A stretch of DNA of 19,071 bases from Leucobacter sp. (GCA_031178565.1 JAPSIU010000021.1:1-19071); one strand, 5' to 3'. Numbered from the stretch's first letter, positions 8,296-15,333 are shown. A program made the numbers and translations. Notes: generated from the sequence alone by a model not told the origin.

Positions 8296-8333
8296 CGCGG
8301 CCCCGGACATCGACAGGACGATAAGGAACCGAG

Positions 8334-8350
8334 GGGGACGACAGGTCCCC
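8334..8350 (+). terminator. Hairpin between binding-protein and permease genes
   Basis: GGGGAC, a five-base GACAG loop and GTCCCC form a 6-bp stem in the 72-base gap. There is no T-run. More likely it is an attenuating or 3'-stabilising hairpin that raises binding-protein mRNA over permease mRNA than a full stop. The Liv operon has a similar element after its binding-protein gene. Confidence 0.35.
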
Positions 8351-8367
8351 GCCTTCGAGATGCACTC

Positions 8368-9315
8368 ATGATACGTTTCGTACTCTTCCGCCTCGCAGAG
8401 GGCGTGGTGACGCTGCTCGCGTCATCGCTCCTCGTGTTCGCGGCGCTGTTCCTCTCACCGGGCGATCCGATCGCGATCCTCATCGGCAACCGAACGGTGA
8501 GCGAGGAGACCATCGCGGCGCTCCGCGAGCAGTACCGCCTCGACGAACCGTTCCTCGTCCGCTGGTGGACGTGGCTCGGCGATGTGCTCTCGGGCGACCT
8601 CGGCAGATCGCTGACCTACCGGGACGAGGTCTGGAACCTCATCGAGCCCCGGCTCGGCACCACCGCGTCGCTGCTGAGCCTGGCGCTGCTCGGGATCGTC
8701 CTCGTCGGCGTCTCGCTCGGGGTCGTGGCGGCGATGGCCGGGCGTCGTGTGAGCGACCTGATGCTCGGCCTCACCTCGATCGGCGTCGCCGTGCCGCCGT
8801 TCGTCGCTGCGATGCTGCTCATCACGCTTCTCGCCGTGGGGCTCGGATGGTTCCCGACGTTCGGCGCCGGTACGGGATTCGGGGATCGTCTCCACCACCT
8901 CGTGCTGCCGGTGATCGCACTGACCATCTCCGCGGGTTCGTACGTCGTCCGGGTGACCCGTGCCGCCCTCAGGGAAGAGGCCCAGCGCGACCCGGTGCAG
9001 ACGGCGATCGGACGGGGACTCCCGCGCGGGAGGATCGTGCGTCACCACATCGTCCGCAACGCCGTCGCCCCGATCACGACCGTCGTCGCGGTCACCCTGA
9101 CGAGCATGGTCGTCGGGTCGATCGTGATCGAGAAGGCGTTCGCGCTCGACGGGATCGGCTCGCTGCTCACCGAAGCGGTACTGCGAAAGGACTTCGCCAT
9201 CGTGCAGGCCATCACGCTGATCCTGATCGCGTTCGTCGTCGTGACGGCACTCGTCGTCGATCTCGTGCAGGTGCTCGTCGATCCCCGCGTCCGAGCGAAG
9301 GCGGTGGGGCGATGA
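8368..9315 (+). CDS. Peptide ABC transporter permease, DppB-type
   Basis: Complete membrane subunit of 315 residues. The first hydrophobic segment is at residues 8-30, followed by the DppB landmark LSPGDPIAILIGNRTVS and then REQYRLDEPFLVRWWTWLGDVLSGDLGRSL. About five more membrane segments follow. The EAA region reads RDPVQTAIGRGLPRGRIVRHHIVRNAVAPI, and the C-terminus VDLVQVLVDPRVR is typical. The ATG at 8368 has only a weak ribosome site, so expression may be low relative to the binding protein. The stop overlaps the DppC-type start (ATGA). It serves as a useful internal reference for the damaged-looking permease at the left edge. Confidence 0.93.
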   Translation: MIRFVLFRLAEGVVTLLASSLLVFAALFLSPGDPIAILIGNRTVSEETIAALREQYRLDEPFLVRWWTWLGDVLSGDLGRSLTYRDEVWNLIEPRLGTTASLLSLALLGIVLVGVSLGVVAAMAGRRVSDLMLGLTSIGVAVPPFVAAMLLITLLAVGLGWFPTFGAGTGFGDRLHHLVLPVIALTISAGSYVVRVTRAALREEAQRDPVQTAIGRGLPRGRIVRHHIVRNAVAPITTVVAVTLTSMVVGSIVIEKAFALDGIGSLLTEAVLRKDFAIVQAITLILIAFVVVTALVVDLVQVLVDPRVRAKAVGR

Positions 9316-10193
9316 CGACGGCGATCCTGCGCTGGCGGCCGACGAACGGGCGCGCGGCCTTCGCGCGCATGGGGCGCACCCGCGACGTCCCGCTCATCGT
9401 CGCCTCCGCGATCCTCCTCCTGCTCGTGCTCGCCGCGGCGCTGGCTCCGGTGCTCGCGCCCGCCGATCCGACGGCATCGGACTTCATGCGGACCTATCGG
9501 CCGATCGGTTCCGATGCGCTGCTCGGCACCGACAGCTCGGGCCGCGACATTCTCAGCCGGATCCTGCACGGAGGAAGGATCAGCCTCGTCGCCCCCGCGC
9601 TGATCGTGATCCTGGCCGGCGTGCTCGGCACGGTGATGGGCGTCGCGTCGGCCGTCGCGGGCGGGGCTGTGGACCGGGTGCTCAGTCGGATCCTCGACAT
9701 CGGCTTCTCGATCCCGGGCATGCTGCTGGCGATCCTCGCGGTGACGATGTTCGGCGCGGGCGTCACCCCCGTCGTCGTCGCCCTGGCGATCGCGTACGTG
9801 CCGTTCATCGGCCGTATGGTGAGGGGGATCGCGGTGAGCGAGATGGCGCTTCCCTACGTGGACGCCCTGATGAACGTCGGCCAGTCGCGGTGGCTGATCG
9901 CGCTGCGTCACATCCTCCCGGCCGTGCTGCCGACCGCGATGGCGCAGGTCACGGTCTCCTACGGCTACGCCATGGTGGATCTCGCAGCGATGTCGTTCCT
10001 CGGCATGGGCGTTCAGCCGCCGACCGCCGATTGGGGGCTCATGGTCTCGGAGGGGCAGCGCGGCGTGATCCAGGGGCAGTGGGAGGAGTCGATCGCGGCC
10101 GGTGTGGTCATCATCGTGGCGGTGGCGGCGGTCTCGCTGATCGGCGATCGATTCGCCGACCGCGTCGGCAACGTGAGGGAGACGAGAGTATGA
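9312..10193 (+). CDS. Peptide ABC transporter permease, DppC-type
   Basis: Partner permease of 293 residues. The membrane segment near residues 27-50 is followed by LLGTDSSGRDILSRILHGGR, the DppC signature after the first periplasmic stretch, and then by five more hydrophobic segments. The EAA region ALPYVDALMNVGQSRWLIALRH is followed by ILPAVLPT, and MSFLGMGVQPPTADWGLMVSEG near the C-terminus is diagnostic. The ATG at 9312 overlaps the previous stop by four bases. The frame continues upstream inside the DppB-type gene, but that part has no transporter character. The stop overlaps the next ATPase start (ATGA). Confidence 0.93.
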   Translation: MTTAILRWRPTNGRAAFARMGRTRDVPLIVASAILLLLVLAAALAPVLAPADPTASDFMRTYRPIGSDALLGTDSSGRDILSRILHGGRISLVAPALIVILAGVLGTVMGVASAVAGGAVDRVLSRILDIGFSIPGMLLAILAVTMFGAGVTPVVVALAIAYVPFIGRMVRGIAVSEMALPYVDALMNVGQSRWLIALRHILPAVLPTAMAQVTVSYGYAMVDLAAMSFLGMGVQPPTADWGLMVSEGQRGVIQGQWEESIAAGVVIIVAVAAVSLIGDRFADRVGNVRETRV

Positions 10194-11032
10194 GCCTGTT
10201 GCGGGTATCCGGTCTCACGCTCACCGCGGGAGACGGAACCGAGATCGTCTCGGACGTGTCCCTGGATATCGACCACGGCGAGATCGTGGGAGTGATCGGG
10301 GAGTCGGGCTCGGGCAAGTCGATGACGCTGAAGGCGATCGCGGGCCTCCTCCCCGGCGGCATCGTCCCGCGGGGAACGATCCGGTACGAGCGAGAGGAGC
10401 TGACGGCGCTCTCCCGCGGGCAGTACCGGAAGTTCCGGGATCGCGAGCTGGGCATCGTGTATCAGGATCCGAGGGCCAGCGTGAATCCGGTCCACACGGT
10501 GGGCGACTTCCTCACGGAGGCGCTTCGAGTGAATCGGCGCCTCGGCAGGCGCGTCGCCGAGGAGCGAGCCCGCGACATCTGCCGCGAGGTCGGATTGCCG
10601 GACCCGGAGCACCAGCTCCGGGCGTACCCCTATCAGTTCTCCGGGGGGATGCTGCAGCGCGTCGTCATCGGCGCCGCGCTGATCACTGAGCCCCGCCTGA
10701 TCCTCGCGGACGAGCCGACGACCGCGCTCGACGTGACCCGCCAGGCCGAGGTCGCGTACCTGCTGCGGGACCAGGTGCGGCGCCGGGGGATCGGGATGAT
10801 GTTCATCACGCACGATCTCGAACTCGCGGGGGCGCTCTGCGACCGCGTCTACGTGATGTACCGCGGTCGTGTCGTCGACGAGGCGCCGGCGGAACGGCTG
10901 GCCGAATCGACGCACCCGTACACGCGGGCGCTGCTGAGGGCGCGCCCCACGCTGGACCGCTCACGGCGCCGGCTCGATACGATCACCGACGAGGTGCGGT
11001 CGGCGATCGACGCGGAGGTGATGGGGGCATGA
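10190..11032 (+). CDS. Peptide ABC transporter ATPase, DppD-type
   Basis: ATPase of 280 residues. Walker A GESGSGKS at 37-44, Q-loop in VYQDPRASVNP, signature FSGGM followed by LQR, Walker B ILADEPTTALD and H-loop ITHDLE are all visible. Met replaces the usual Gln at the last signature position; this is common in DppD-type subunits. The ATG at 10190 overlaps the permease stop (ATGA), and the stop overlaps the next ATG in the same manner. The C-terminal part after YTRALLRARP is a short charged tail rather than a full oligopeptide-transporter extension. It should dimerise with the next gene product. Confidence 0.93.
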   Translation: MSLLRVSGLTLTAGDGTEIVSDVSLDIDHGEIVGVIGESGSGKSMTLKAIAGLLPGGIVPRGTIRYEREELTALSRGQYRKFRDRELGIVYQDPRASVNPVHTVGDFLTEALRVNRRLGRRVAEERARDICREVGLPDPEHQLRAYPYQFSGGMLQRVVIGAALITEPRLILADEPTTALDVTRQAEVAYLLRDQVRRRGIGMMFITHDLELAGALCDRVYVMYRGRVVDEAPAERLAESTHPYTRALLRARPTLDRSRRRLDTITDEVRSAIDAEVMGA

Positions 11033-11874
11033 GTCGGCAGGACGTCGTGATCGCCGCCGAGGGGCTCCGCAAAGTCTTCCGCAGAGGCGGGCGGGAGCAC
11101 GTGGCCGTGGCCGGGGCGACGTTCCAGATGGCGCGCGGCCGCAACCTCGGCATCGTCGGGGAGTCTGGGTCGGGGAAGTCGACCCTCGCCCGCATGGTGA
11201 TGGGGCTCGAGCGGCCGAACGCGGGGAGCGTGACCGTCTGCGGGGAGGACATGACCGTCAAGGCGCTGAGCCGCGCTGCGCGGAAGCGCCGGGCCAAGCT
11301 CACGCAGATGGTCTACCAGGATCCGTTCGGGTCGCTCGACCCGCGCCAGACGGTCGAATCGACGCTCCGCGAGGTGCTCTCGATCCACGGGACGCACGAC
11401 CGGAAGAGCCGGGAACTCCGGATCGCCGAACTGTGCGACCTGGTCGGCCTGACGGAGCAGCAGCGCGGACGCAATCCGAAGGATCTCTCGGGGGGCCAGC
11501 GCCAGCGCGTCGCGATCGCGCGGGCGCTGGCGGTGGAGCCCCGGATGATCCTGCTCGACGAGGCCGTCGCCGCCCTCGACATCTCGATCCAGGCGCAGAT
11601 CCTGAACCTGCTCCTCGACGTGCAGGAGTCGACCGGAACCGACTACGTGCTCATCTCGCACGACCTCGCCGTCGTCGGTTTCCTGACCGAGGACGTCATC
11701 GTGATGCGGGACGGCCGGATCGTCGAGCAGGGGAGAACGGCCGACGTCCTCGCCGATCCGCGGGAGCCGTACACGAGAGTGCTGCGGGACAGCGTCCCGT
11801 CCTCGGACTGGCGCAGGGAGGGGGTTCTCGAGGGGATCGCCGGCAGGGTGGTGCCCGAGAGCACCGCCGGGTGA
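11029..11874 (+). CDS. Peptide ABC transporter ATPase, DppF-type
   Basis: Last gene of the second peptide operon, 281 residues. Walker A GESGSGKS is at 44-51, with Q-loop VYQDPFGSLDPR, signature LSGGQRQR, Walker B ILLDEAVAALD and H-loop ISHDLAVV. The usual DEP is DEA here; the catalytic Glu is kept, so ATP hydrolysis is still expected. DEAVAALD is a known variant among DppF proteins. The start overlaps the preceding stop (ATGA). Only 27 bases separate it from pyrE and no hairpin is seen in that gap, so some read-through into pyrE is possible. Confidence 0.92.
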   Translation: MSRQDVVIAAEGLRKVFRRGGREHVAVAGATFQMARGRNLGIVGESGSGKSTLARMVMGLERPNAGSVTVCGEDMTVKALSRAARKRRAKLTQMVYQDPFGSLDPRQTVESTLREVLSIHGTHDRKSRELRIAELCDLVGLTEQQRGRNPKDLSGGQRQRVAIARALAVEPRMILLDEAVAALDISIQAQILNLLLDVQESTGTDYVLISHDLAVVGFLTEDVIVMRDGRIVEQGRTADVLADPREPYTRVLRDSVPSSDWRREGVLEGIAGRVVPESTAG

Positions 11875-11888
11875 CGTCCGCCGCCCGG

Positions 11889-11894
11889 TAGGAT
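11889..11894 (+). promoter_or_regulatory. -10 hexamer of a leaderless pyrE promoter
   Basis: TAGGAT is followed by seven bases and then the pyrE ATG, so transcription would begin at or very near the start codon. No Shine-Dalgarno sequence lies before the ATG. The region 17-18 bases upstream has only a poor -35. The TANNNT-N7-ATG arrangement is typical of leaderless actinobacterial genes. Confidence 0.55.
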
Positions 11895-11901
11895 CGTTCT
11901 C

Positions 11902-12456
11902 ATGACCACAGCTCGCGATCAGCTCATCGACCTCATCAAGTCCGAGGCCGTCTTCCACGGCGACTTCACGCTCACGAGCGGCAAGAAGGCGACGTACTAC
12001 ATCGATCTGCGCAAGCTCAGCCTCGACCACCGAGCGGCCCCCCTCATCGGTCAGGTGATGCTCGATCTCATCGACGACATCGACGGTGTGGTCGCGGTCG
12101 GAGGCCTCACGATGGGGGCGGATCCGATCGCCTCGGCGATCATGCACCAGGGTGCGGCGCGCGGCAGGGTCTACGACTCCTTCGTGGTGCGGAAGGAGCC
12201 GAAGGATCACGGTCGGGGCCGCCAGGTCGAGGGTCCGGATCTCGAGGGCAAGCGGGTCGTCGTGGTCGAGGACACGTCGACCACGGGCGGATCGCCGCTC
12301 AAGGCGATCGAGGCGCTGCAGAAGGTCGGCGCCGAGATCGCGGGTGTCGCGGTCGTGGTGGATCGTCAGGCCCCGGCCCGGGCGCGCATCGAGGAAGCGG
12401 GTTACGACTACCGCTACGCGATCGGCCTCGACGACCTCGGGCTCGACCCGCAGTAG
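11902..12456 (+). CDS. pyrE: Orotate phosphoribosyltransferase
   Basis: Joins orotate and PRPP to give orotidine 5'-phosphate in pyrimidine synthesis; cytoplasmic. 184 residues, normal for actinobacterial PyrE. Visible landmarks are FTLTSGKKATYYIDLRK near 22-38, AVGGLTMGADPIA near 65-77, the flexible-loop lysines in FVVRKEPKDHG near 95-104, and the PRPP-binding strand VVVVEDTSTTGGS at about 119-131. Starts at ATG 11902 with a -10 hexamer seven bases upstream and no ribosome site. A strong hairpin follows. It is a housekeeping gene lying between the two operons that carry the shared operator and probably has no functional link to them. Confidence 0.93.
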   Translation: MTTARDQLIDLIKSEAVFHGDFTLTSGKKATYYIDLRKLSLDHRAAPLIGQVMLDLIDDIDGVVAVGGLTMGADPIASAIMHQGAARGRVYDSFVVRKEPKDHGRGRQVEGPDLEGKRVVVVEDTSTTGGSPLKAIEALQKVGAEIAGVAVVVDRQAPARARIEEAGYDYRYAIGLDDLGLDPQ

Positions 12457-12474
12457 CGCCGCCGGGTCTCACGG

Positions 12475-12513
12475 ACGGAAGGCGAGGAGAGCACTGCTCT
12501 CCTCGCCTTCCGT
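12475..12513 (+). terminator. Intrinsic terminator after pyrE, 19-bp perfect stem
   Basis: Arms at 12475-12493 and 12495-12513 are perfect reverse complements around a single central C (ACGGAAGG at the start, CCTTCCGT at the end). No T-run follows, as is common for high-GC actinobacterial terminators. It would insulate the Liv operon from pyrE and could act in both directions. Confidence 0.75.
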
Positions 12514-12565
12514 CTGCCATGCCCGCGCGGCCACGCGGCGTGTCGGGATATTTCCCCGGCACCCC

Positions 12566-12594
12566 TTCCCATCCGCGGTGGGGAGAGGTAGCAT
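12566..12594 (+). promoter_or_regulatory. Promoter of the RidA/Liv operon
   Basis: TAGCAT at 12589-12594 with a weak -35 TTCCCA at 12566-12571 and a 17-base spacer. Transcription would start near 12601, giving a leader of about 75 bases that contains the operator and the ribosome site. The rest of the 219-base gap holds the pyrE terminator. Confidence 0.5.
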
Positions 12595-12601
12595 CATCAG
12601 C

Positions 12602-12634
12602 AGTCGGTCATTTGGTAGGACCAACTATCCGACT
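12602..12634. promoter_or_regulatory. GntR/FadR-type operator, site 2
   Basis: The core TTGGT-AGG-ACCAA at 12612-12624 matches site 1 at 5354-5366. An outer inverted repeat, AGTCGG at 12602-12607 and CCGACT at 12629-12634, has exactly the same centre (12618), giving a 33-base dyad. The core begins 18 bases after the last base of the -10 hexamer, the same distance as at site 1, so a bound protein would block early transcription. Being inside the transcript, the dyad could also fold as RNA. Confidence 0.65.
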
Positions 12635-12663
12635 AATGAACATCACACTCAACGAAGAGTTTG

Positions 12664-12669
12664 AAGGAG
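12664..12669 (+). promoter_or_regulatory. Ribosome binding site that fixes the RidA-like start
   Basis: AAGGAG lies six bases before the GTG at 12676. A TTG at 12661 is in frame but would place the ribosome site inside the gene, so the GTG is the better start. Confidence 0.75.
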
Positions 12670-12675
12670 TTTAAG

Positions 12676-13173
12676 GTGTCTGTTTCCCACGAAGCCCGCG
12701 TTGCCGAACTCGGCCTGGAGATCCCCGACTACACGAGCGGCGGTTATCACGGAACCCACTACGGCACGATGAAGGCGTTCCACAAGACGGGGAACCTGCT
12801 GTTCCTCTCGGGCCACGTCGAGGACGAACTCGGCAAGAACGGCCAGCCCATCTATCCGGGCCGCCTCGGCGCCGAGGTCACGATCGAGCAGGGGTACGAG
12901 GCCGCTCGACGCACCGCGCTCAACTGCCTGGGCACCATGCGACTCGCGCTCGGCTCGCTCGACCGGGTGAAGTGCCTGGTGAACTCCCTGAACTTCGTGG
13001 TCGCGGCCCCGGGCTTCGTCGACGTCAACCTCGTCTCATCCGGAGCGACGGATCTCTTCCGCGACGTGTTCGGCGAGGAGCACGGGCTCGGCGGCCGCGC
13101 CACGATCGGCGTCTCCTCTCTCGCGGCGAACCACTGCTTCGAGAACTGGATGACGATCGAGACGATCGACTGA
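12676..13173 (+). CDS. RidA/YjgF/UK114 family protein
   Basis: Small protein of 165 residues. RidA relatives hydrolyse reactive enamine/imine intermediates released by amino-acid catabolism; they usually act as cytoplasmic trimers. Seen: LFLSGHVEDELG near 42-53, a conserved helix with EQGYEAARRTALNCLG, DRVKCLVNSLNFV, and Arg141 in GRATIGVSSL, which aligns with the catalytic Arg105 of canonical RidA. It is longer than the usual 125-130 residues because of an N-terminal extension (EIPDYTSGGYHGTHYG), so it belongs to a divergent subgroup whose substrate is unclear. It is the first gene of the Liv operon, with 23 bases to the binding-protein gene and an operator before it. This placement suggests that the imported amino acid is degraded through an imine. 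Confidence 0.85.
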   Translation: MSVSHEARVAELGLEIPDYTSGGYHGTHYGTMKAFHKTGNLLFLSGHVEDELGKNGQPIYPGRLGAEVTIEQGYEAARRTALNCLGTMRLALGSLDRVKCLVNSLNFVVAAPGFVDVNLVSSGATDLFRDVFGEEHGLGGRATIGVSSLAANHCFENWMTIETID

Positions 13174-13196
13174 TCCCGGACCGGGAAGTGATGATC

Positions 13197-14357
13197 ATGA
13201 GAAGCAGGAGACTCGTCCGCACCGCGATCGCCGCGGGCGCGGCGCTGTTCGTGCTCACCGCCTGCTCGTCGGGCGGATCGGGCGACGGGGGAGGCGATGG
13301 AGGGGGATCCGGGGAGGCGATCCCGCTGGCCTACACCGCGACGCTCTCGGGCGACTTCGCGAGCTACGGGCTCGAGATGCGCGAGGGGATCGACCTCGCG
13401 ATCGAGGAGATCAACGCCGACGGCGGCGTTCTCGACCGCGAACTCACCATCGAGGCCATGGACGACGAGGGCAAGCCCGCCAACGGGCCCGTGATCGCGC
13501 AGCAGTTCTGCGACAACGCGGAGATCCCGGCGGTGCTCGGTTTCAGCTTCTCCAGCGTCGCGCTGTCGGGTCTTCCGATCTACACGCAGTGCGGGCTGCC
13601 GATCGTGGCCTCCGCAGTGACCTCGCCGGAGCTGAGCGGCGCGAGCGAGATCTTCTTCCGGACCGTGTTCACCGACGCGTATCAGGGGGCCGAGGCCGCC
13701 GGCTTCATCGCCGAGAACCGCGGTGTGAAGAAGGTCGCGGTGCTGTACCAGCAGGACGACTACGGCAAGGGCGTGGCGGACTCCTTCAGCGAGGCGATCG
13801 AGGAGGCCGGCGCCACGGTCACGAGTTCCCAGGCGTACCAGCTCGGCACGGTGAACTTCGGAAGCATCGTCGACACCGCGCTGAAGGACGAGCCGGATGC
13901 CGTCTTCATCGGCGGCTTCTACACCGAGGCCGGCAAGATCGTCACGCAGATCCGCGACTCCGGATCGGACGTGCAGATCTTCGCCTCCGACGGTTCGGCG
14001 AGCCCGCTCTTCCTCGAGCTCGCCGGCGAGAACGCCGAGGGCGTCGAGGTCTACTCGGCGTTCTCCGCGAGCGACCCGGAGGAGGAGGCGGCCGCGTTCG
14101 TGAGCGCGTTCCAGGAGATGCACGGCAAGGATCCGAGCTCGTGGGCCGCTCTCGCCTACGACGCCACCTACGTCGTCGCGGAGGCGATCGAGAAGGCCGG
14201 CAGTACGGAGCGGGCCGCCGTCGCCGAGGCGATCGGGCAGACGGAGGACTTCGCGGGCGTCTCCGGCACCATCAGCTTCGACGAGGACGGGAATCGGGTG
14301 GGAGAGCTCACCTTCCAGCGCGTCGAAGACGGTGAATTCGTCGTGATCACCGAATAG
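13197..14357 (+). CDS. Branched-chain-type amino acid ABC transporter binding lipoprotein (LivJ-like)
   Basis: Surface receptor of the Liv-type importer, 386 residues. A basic start (MRSRRLVR), a hydrophobic stretch and the lipobox LTAC with Cys23 are followed by a Gly/Ser/Asp-rich linker to residue 41. The Peripla_BP_6 fold is clear from YTATLSGDFASYG, REGIDLAIEEINADGG, FSFSSVALSG and a segment reading VKKVAVLYQQDDYGKGVADSF. I chose the ATG at 13197 because GGGAAG at 13183-13188 is eight bases away; the ATG at 13191 is also in frame but too close to that site. The ligand could be a branched-chain amino acid, another amino acid, an amide or urea, because this family is broad. A strong hairpin follows the gene. 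Confidence 0.9.
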   Translation: MRSRRLVRTAIAAGAALFVLTACSSGGSGDGGGDGGGSGEAIPLAYTATLSGDFASYGLEMREGIDLAIEEINADGGVLDRELTIEAMDDEGKPANGPVIAQQFCDNAEIPAVLGFSFSSVALSGLPIYTQCGLPIVASAVTSPELSGASEIFFRTVFTDAYQGAEAAGFIAENRGVKKVAVLYQQDDYGKGVADSFSEAIEEAGATVTSSQAYQLGTVNFGSIVDTALKDEPDAVFIGGFYTEAGKIVTQIRDSGSDVQIFASDGSASPLFLELAGENAEGVEVYSAFSASDPEEEAAAFVSAFQEMHGKDPSSWAALAYDATYVVAEAIEKAGSTERAAVAEAIGQTEDFAGVSGTISFDEDGNRVGELTFQRVEDGEFVVITE

Positions 14358-14360
14358 CCG

Positions 14361-14391
14361 CTCCGGCGGGCGCTCCGCAGCGCCGCCGGAG
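14361..14391 (+). terminator. Hairpin between binding-protein and LivH genes
   Basis: CTCCGGCG-G-GCGCT pairs with AGCGC-CGCCGGAG around a CCGC loop: 13 base pairs with one bulged G. There is no T-run. It probably acts as a partial terminator or mRNA 3'-end stabiliser, allowing more binding protein than membrane subunits. Confidence 0.55.
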
Positions 14392-14427
14392 GGCTCCTCA
14401 TCCGCCAGATCACTACGGAGACAAGCG

Positions 14428-15333
14428 ATGCAGGAAATCATCAACGGACTCGCCGTGGGCGGGATCTACGGACTGCTGGCCGTCGCGTTCAGCGTCGTCT
14501 ACGGCGTCCTCGGCATGGTCAACTTCGCGTTCGGCGAGATCTTCATGTTCGGCGCATTCGGCGCCCTCGTCGCCGGGCAGACCAACAGCGTGATCGCGGG
14601 CAACTCCGTCGGGGGAGCGGCCCTGCCGGGCTGGCTCGCGATCCTGGTCGGCCTCATCGCGGGGTCGGCCATCGGGTGGCTCATCGAGCGCGTCGCATAC
14701 CGACCGCTCAGATCCGCCCCGATCCTCTCGATGCTCATCACCGCGATCGCGGTGTCGATGCTGCTTCGGGCGGTCGCGACCTTCCTCTTCGGCGCGGCGC
14801 AGGTCCCCGTGGCCAGACCCGACCTCGGAGAGCCGCTCACGGTGCTCGGGGCGCGGATCCAGCGGATGGACGTCGTCGTGCTCGCGGTCGCGGTGCTCGT
14901 GACGCTGGCCTTCTGGCTCGTCATCCGATTCACGCCCATCGGCCGTGCGATCCGCGCGACGGCGGAGGACAAGGACGCGGCGAGGCTCATGGGGATCGGT
15001 GTCGACCGGGTCATCTCGACCACCTTCGTGCTCGGCTCCGCCATGGCCGCGATCGCGGGCATCCTCTACTCCCAGCGCTACGGCTTCGCCGCCGCGACCA
15101 TGGGGTTCCTTCCCGGCCTGAAAGCGCTGGTCGCGGCGGTGCTGGGCGGAATCGGGAGCATCCCGGGCGCCTTCATCGGCGGTCTCGTGCTCGGGGTGAG
15201 CGAGGAGCTGGCGGCATCCTACGTCCCGCAGGGATCGGCGTACCGCGACGTGATCGCGTTCGGAATCCTGGTGATCATCCTCTGGCTGCGGCCTCAGGGG
15301 ATCCTGGGCAGGCGAGAGGTTCAGAAGGTCTGA
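14428..15333 (+). CDS. livH: Branched-chain-type amino acid ABC transporter permease LivH
   Basis: Membrane subunit of 301 residues with about eight hydrophobic segments. The N-terminus MQEIINGLAVGGIYGLLAVA, then VYGVLGMVNFAFGEIFMFGAF, is diagnostic of LivH. The cytoplasmic loop FTPIGRAIRATAEDKDAARLMGI corresponds to the EAA-like ATPase contact. The late motif GFLPGLKALVAAVLGGIGSIPGAFIGG and the C-terminus ILWLRPQGILGRREVQKV are standard. GGAG at 14417-14420 lies seven bases before the ATG. It should pair with the LivM half of the next protein. Assignment to the family is sure; the substrate is not. Confidence 0.92.
   Translation: MQEIINGLAVGGIYGLLAVAFSVVYGVLGMVNFAFGEIFMFGAFGALVAGQTNSVIAGNSVGGAALPGWLAILVGLIAGSAIGWLIERVAYRPLRSAPILSMLITAIAVSMLLRAVATFLFGAAQVPVARPDLGEPLTVLGARIQRMDVVVLAVAVLVTLAFWLVIRFTPIGRAIRATAEDKDAARLMGIGVDRVISTTFVLGSAMAAIAGILYSQRYGFAAATMGFLPGLKALVAAVLGGIGSIPGAFIGGLVLGVSEELAASYVPQGSAYRDVIAFGILVIILWLRPQGILGRREVQKV

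Noticed and set aside
6538..8310. Long open frame on the - strand (about 590 codons) opposite the family 5 binding protein
   Set aside because: Antisense to a strongly supported lipoprotein gene, with no recognisable domain or ribosome site.
12661..12675. TTG at 12661 as the start of the RidA-like gene
   Set aside because: It would place the AAGGAG ribosome site inside the coding region and leaves no ribosome site of its own; GTG 12676 is better placed.
12852..14444. Long open frame on the - strand (about 530 codons) opposite the RidA-like and LivJ-like genes
   Set aside because: It is antisense to two clearly recognisable genes and its translation is a low-complexity Arg/Asp/Glu/Gly-rich sequence with no family motif. 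This is the usual shadow of high third-position GC.
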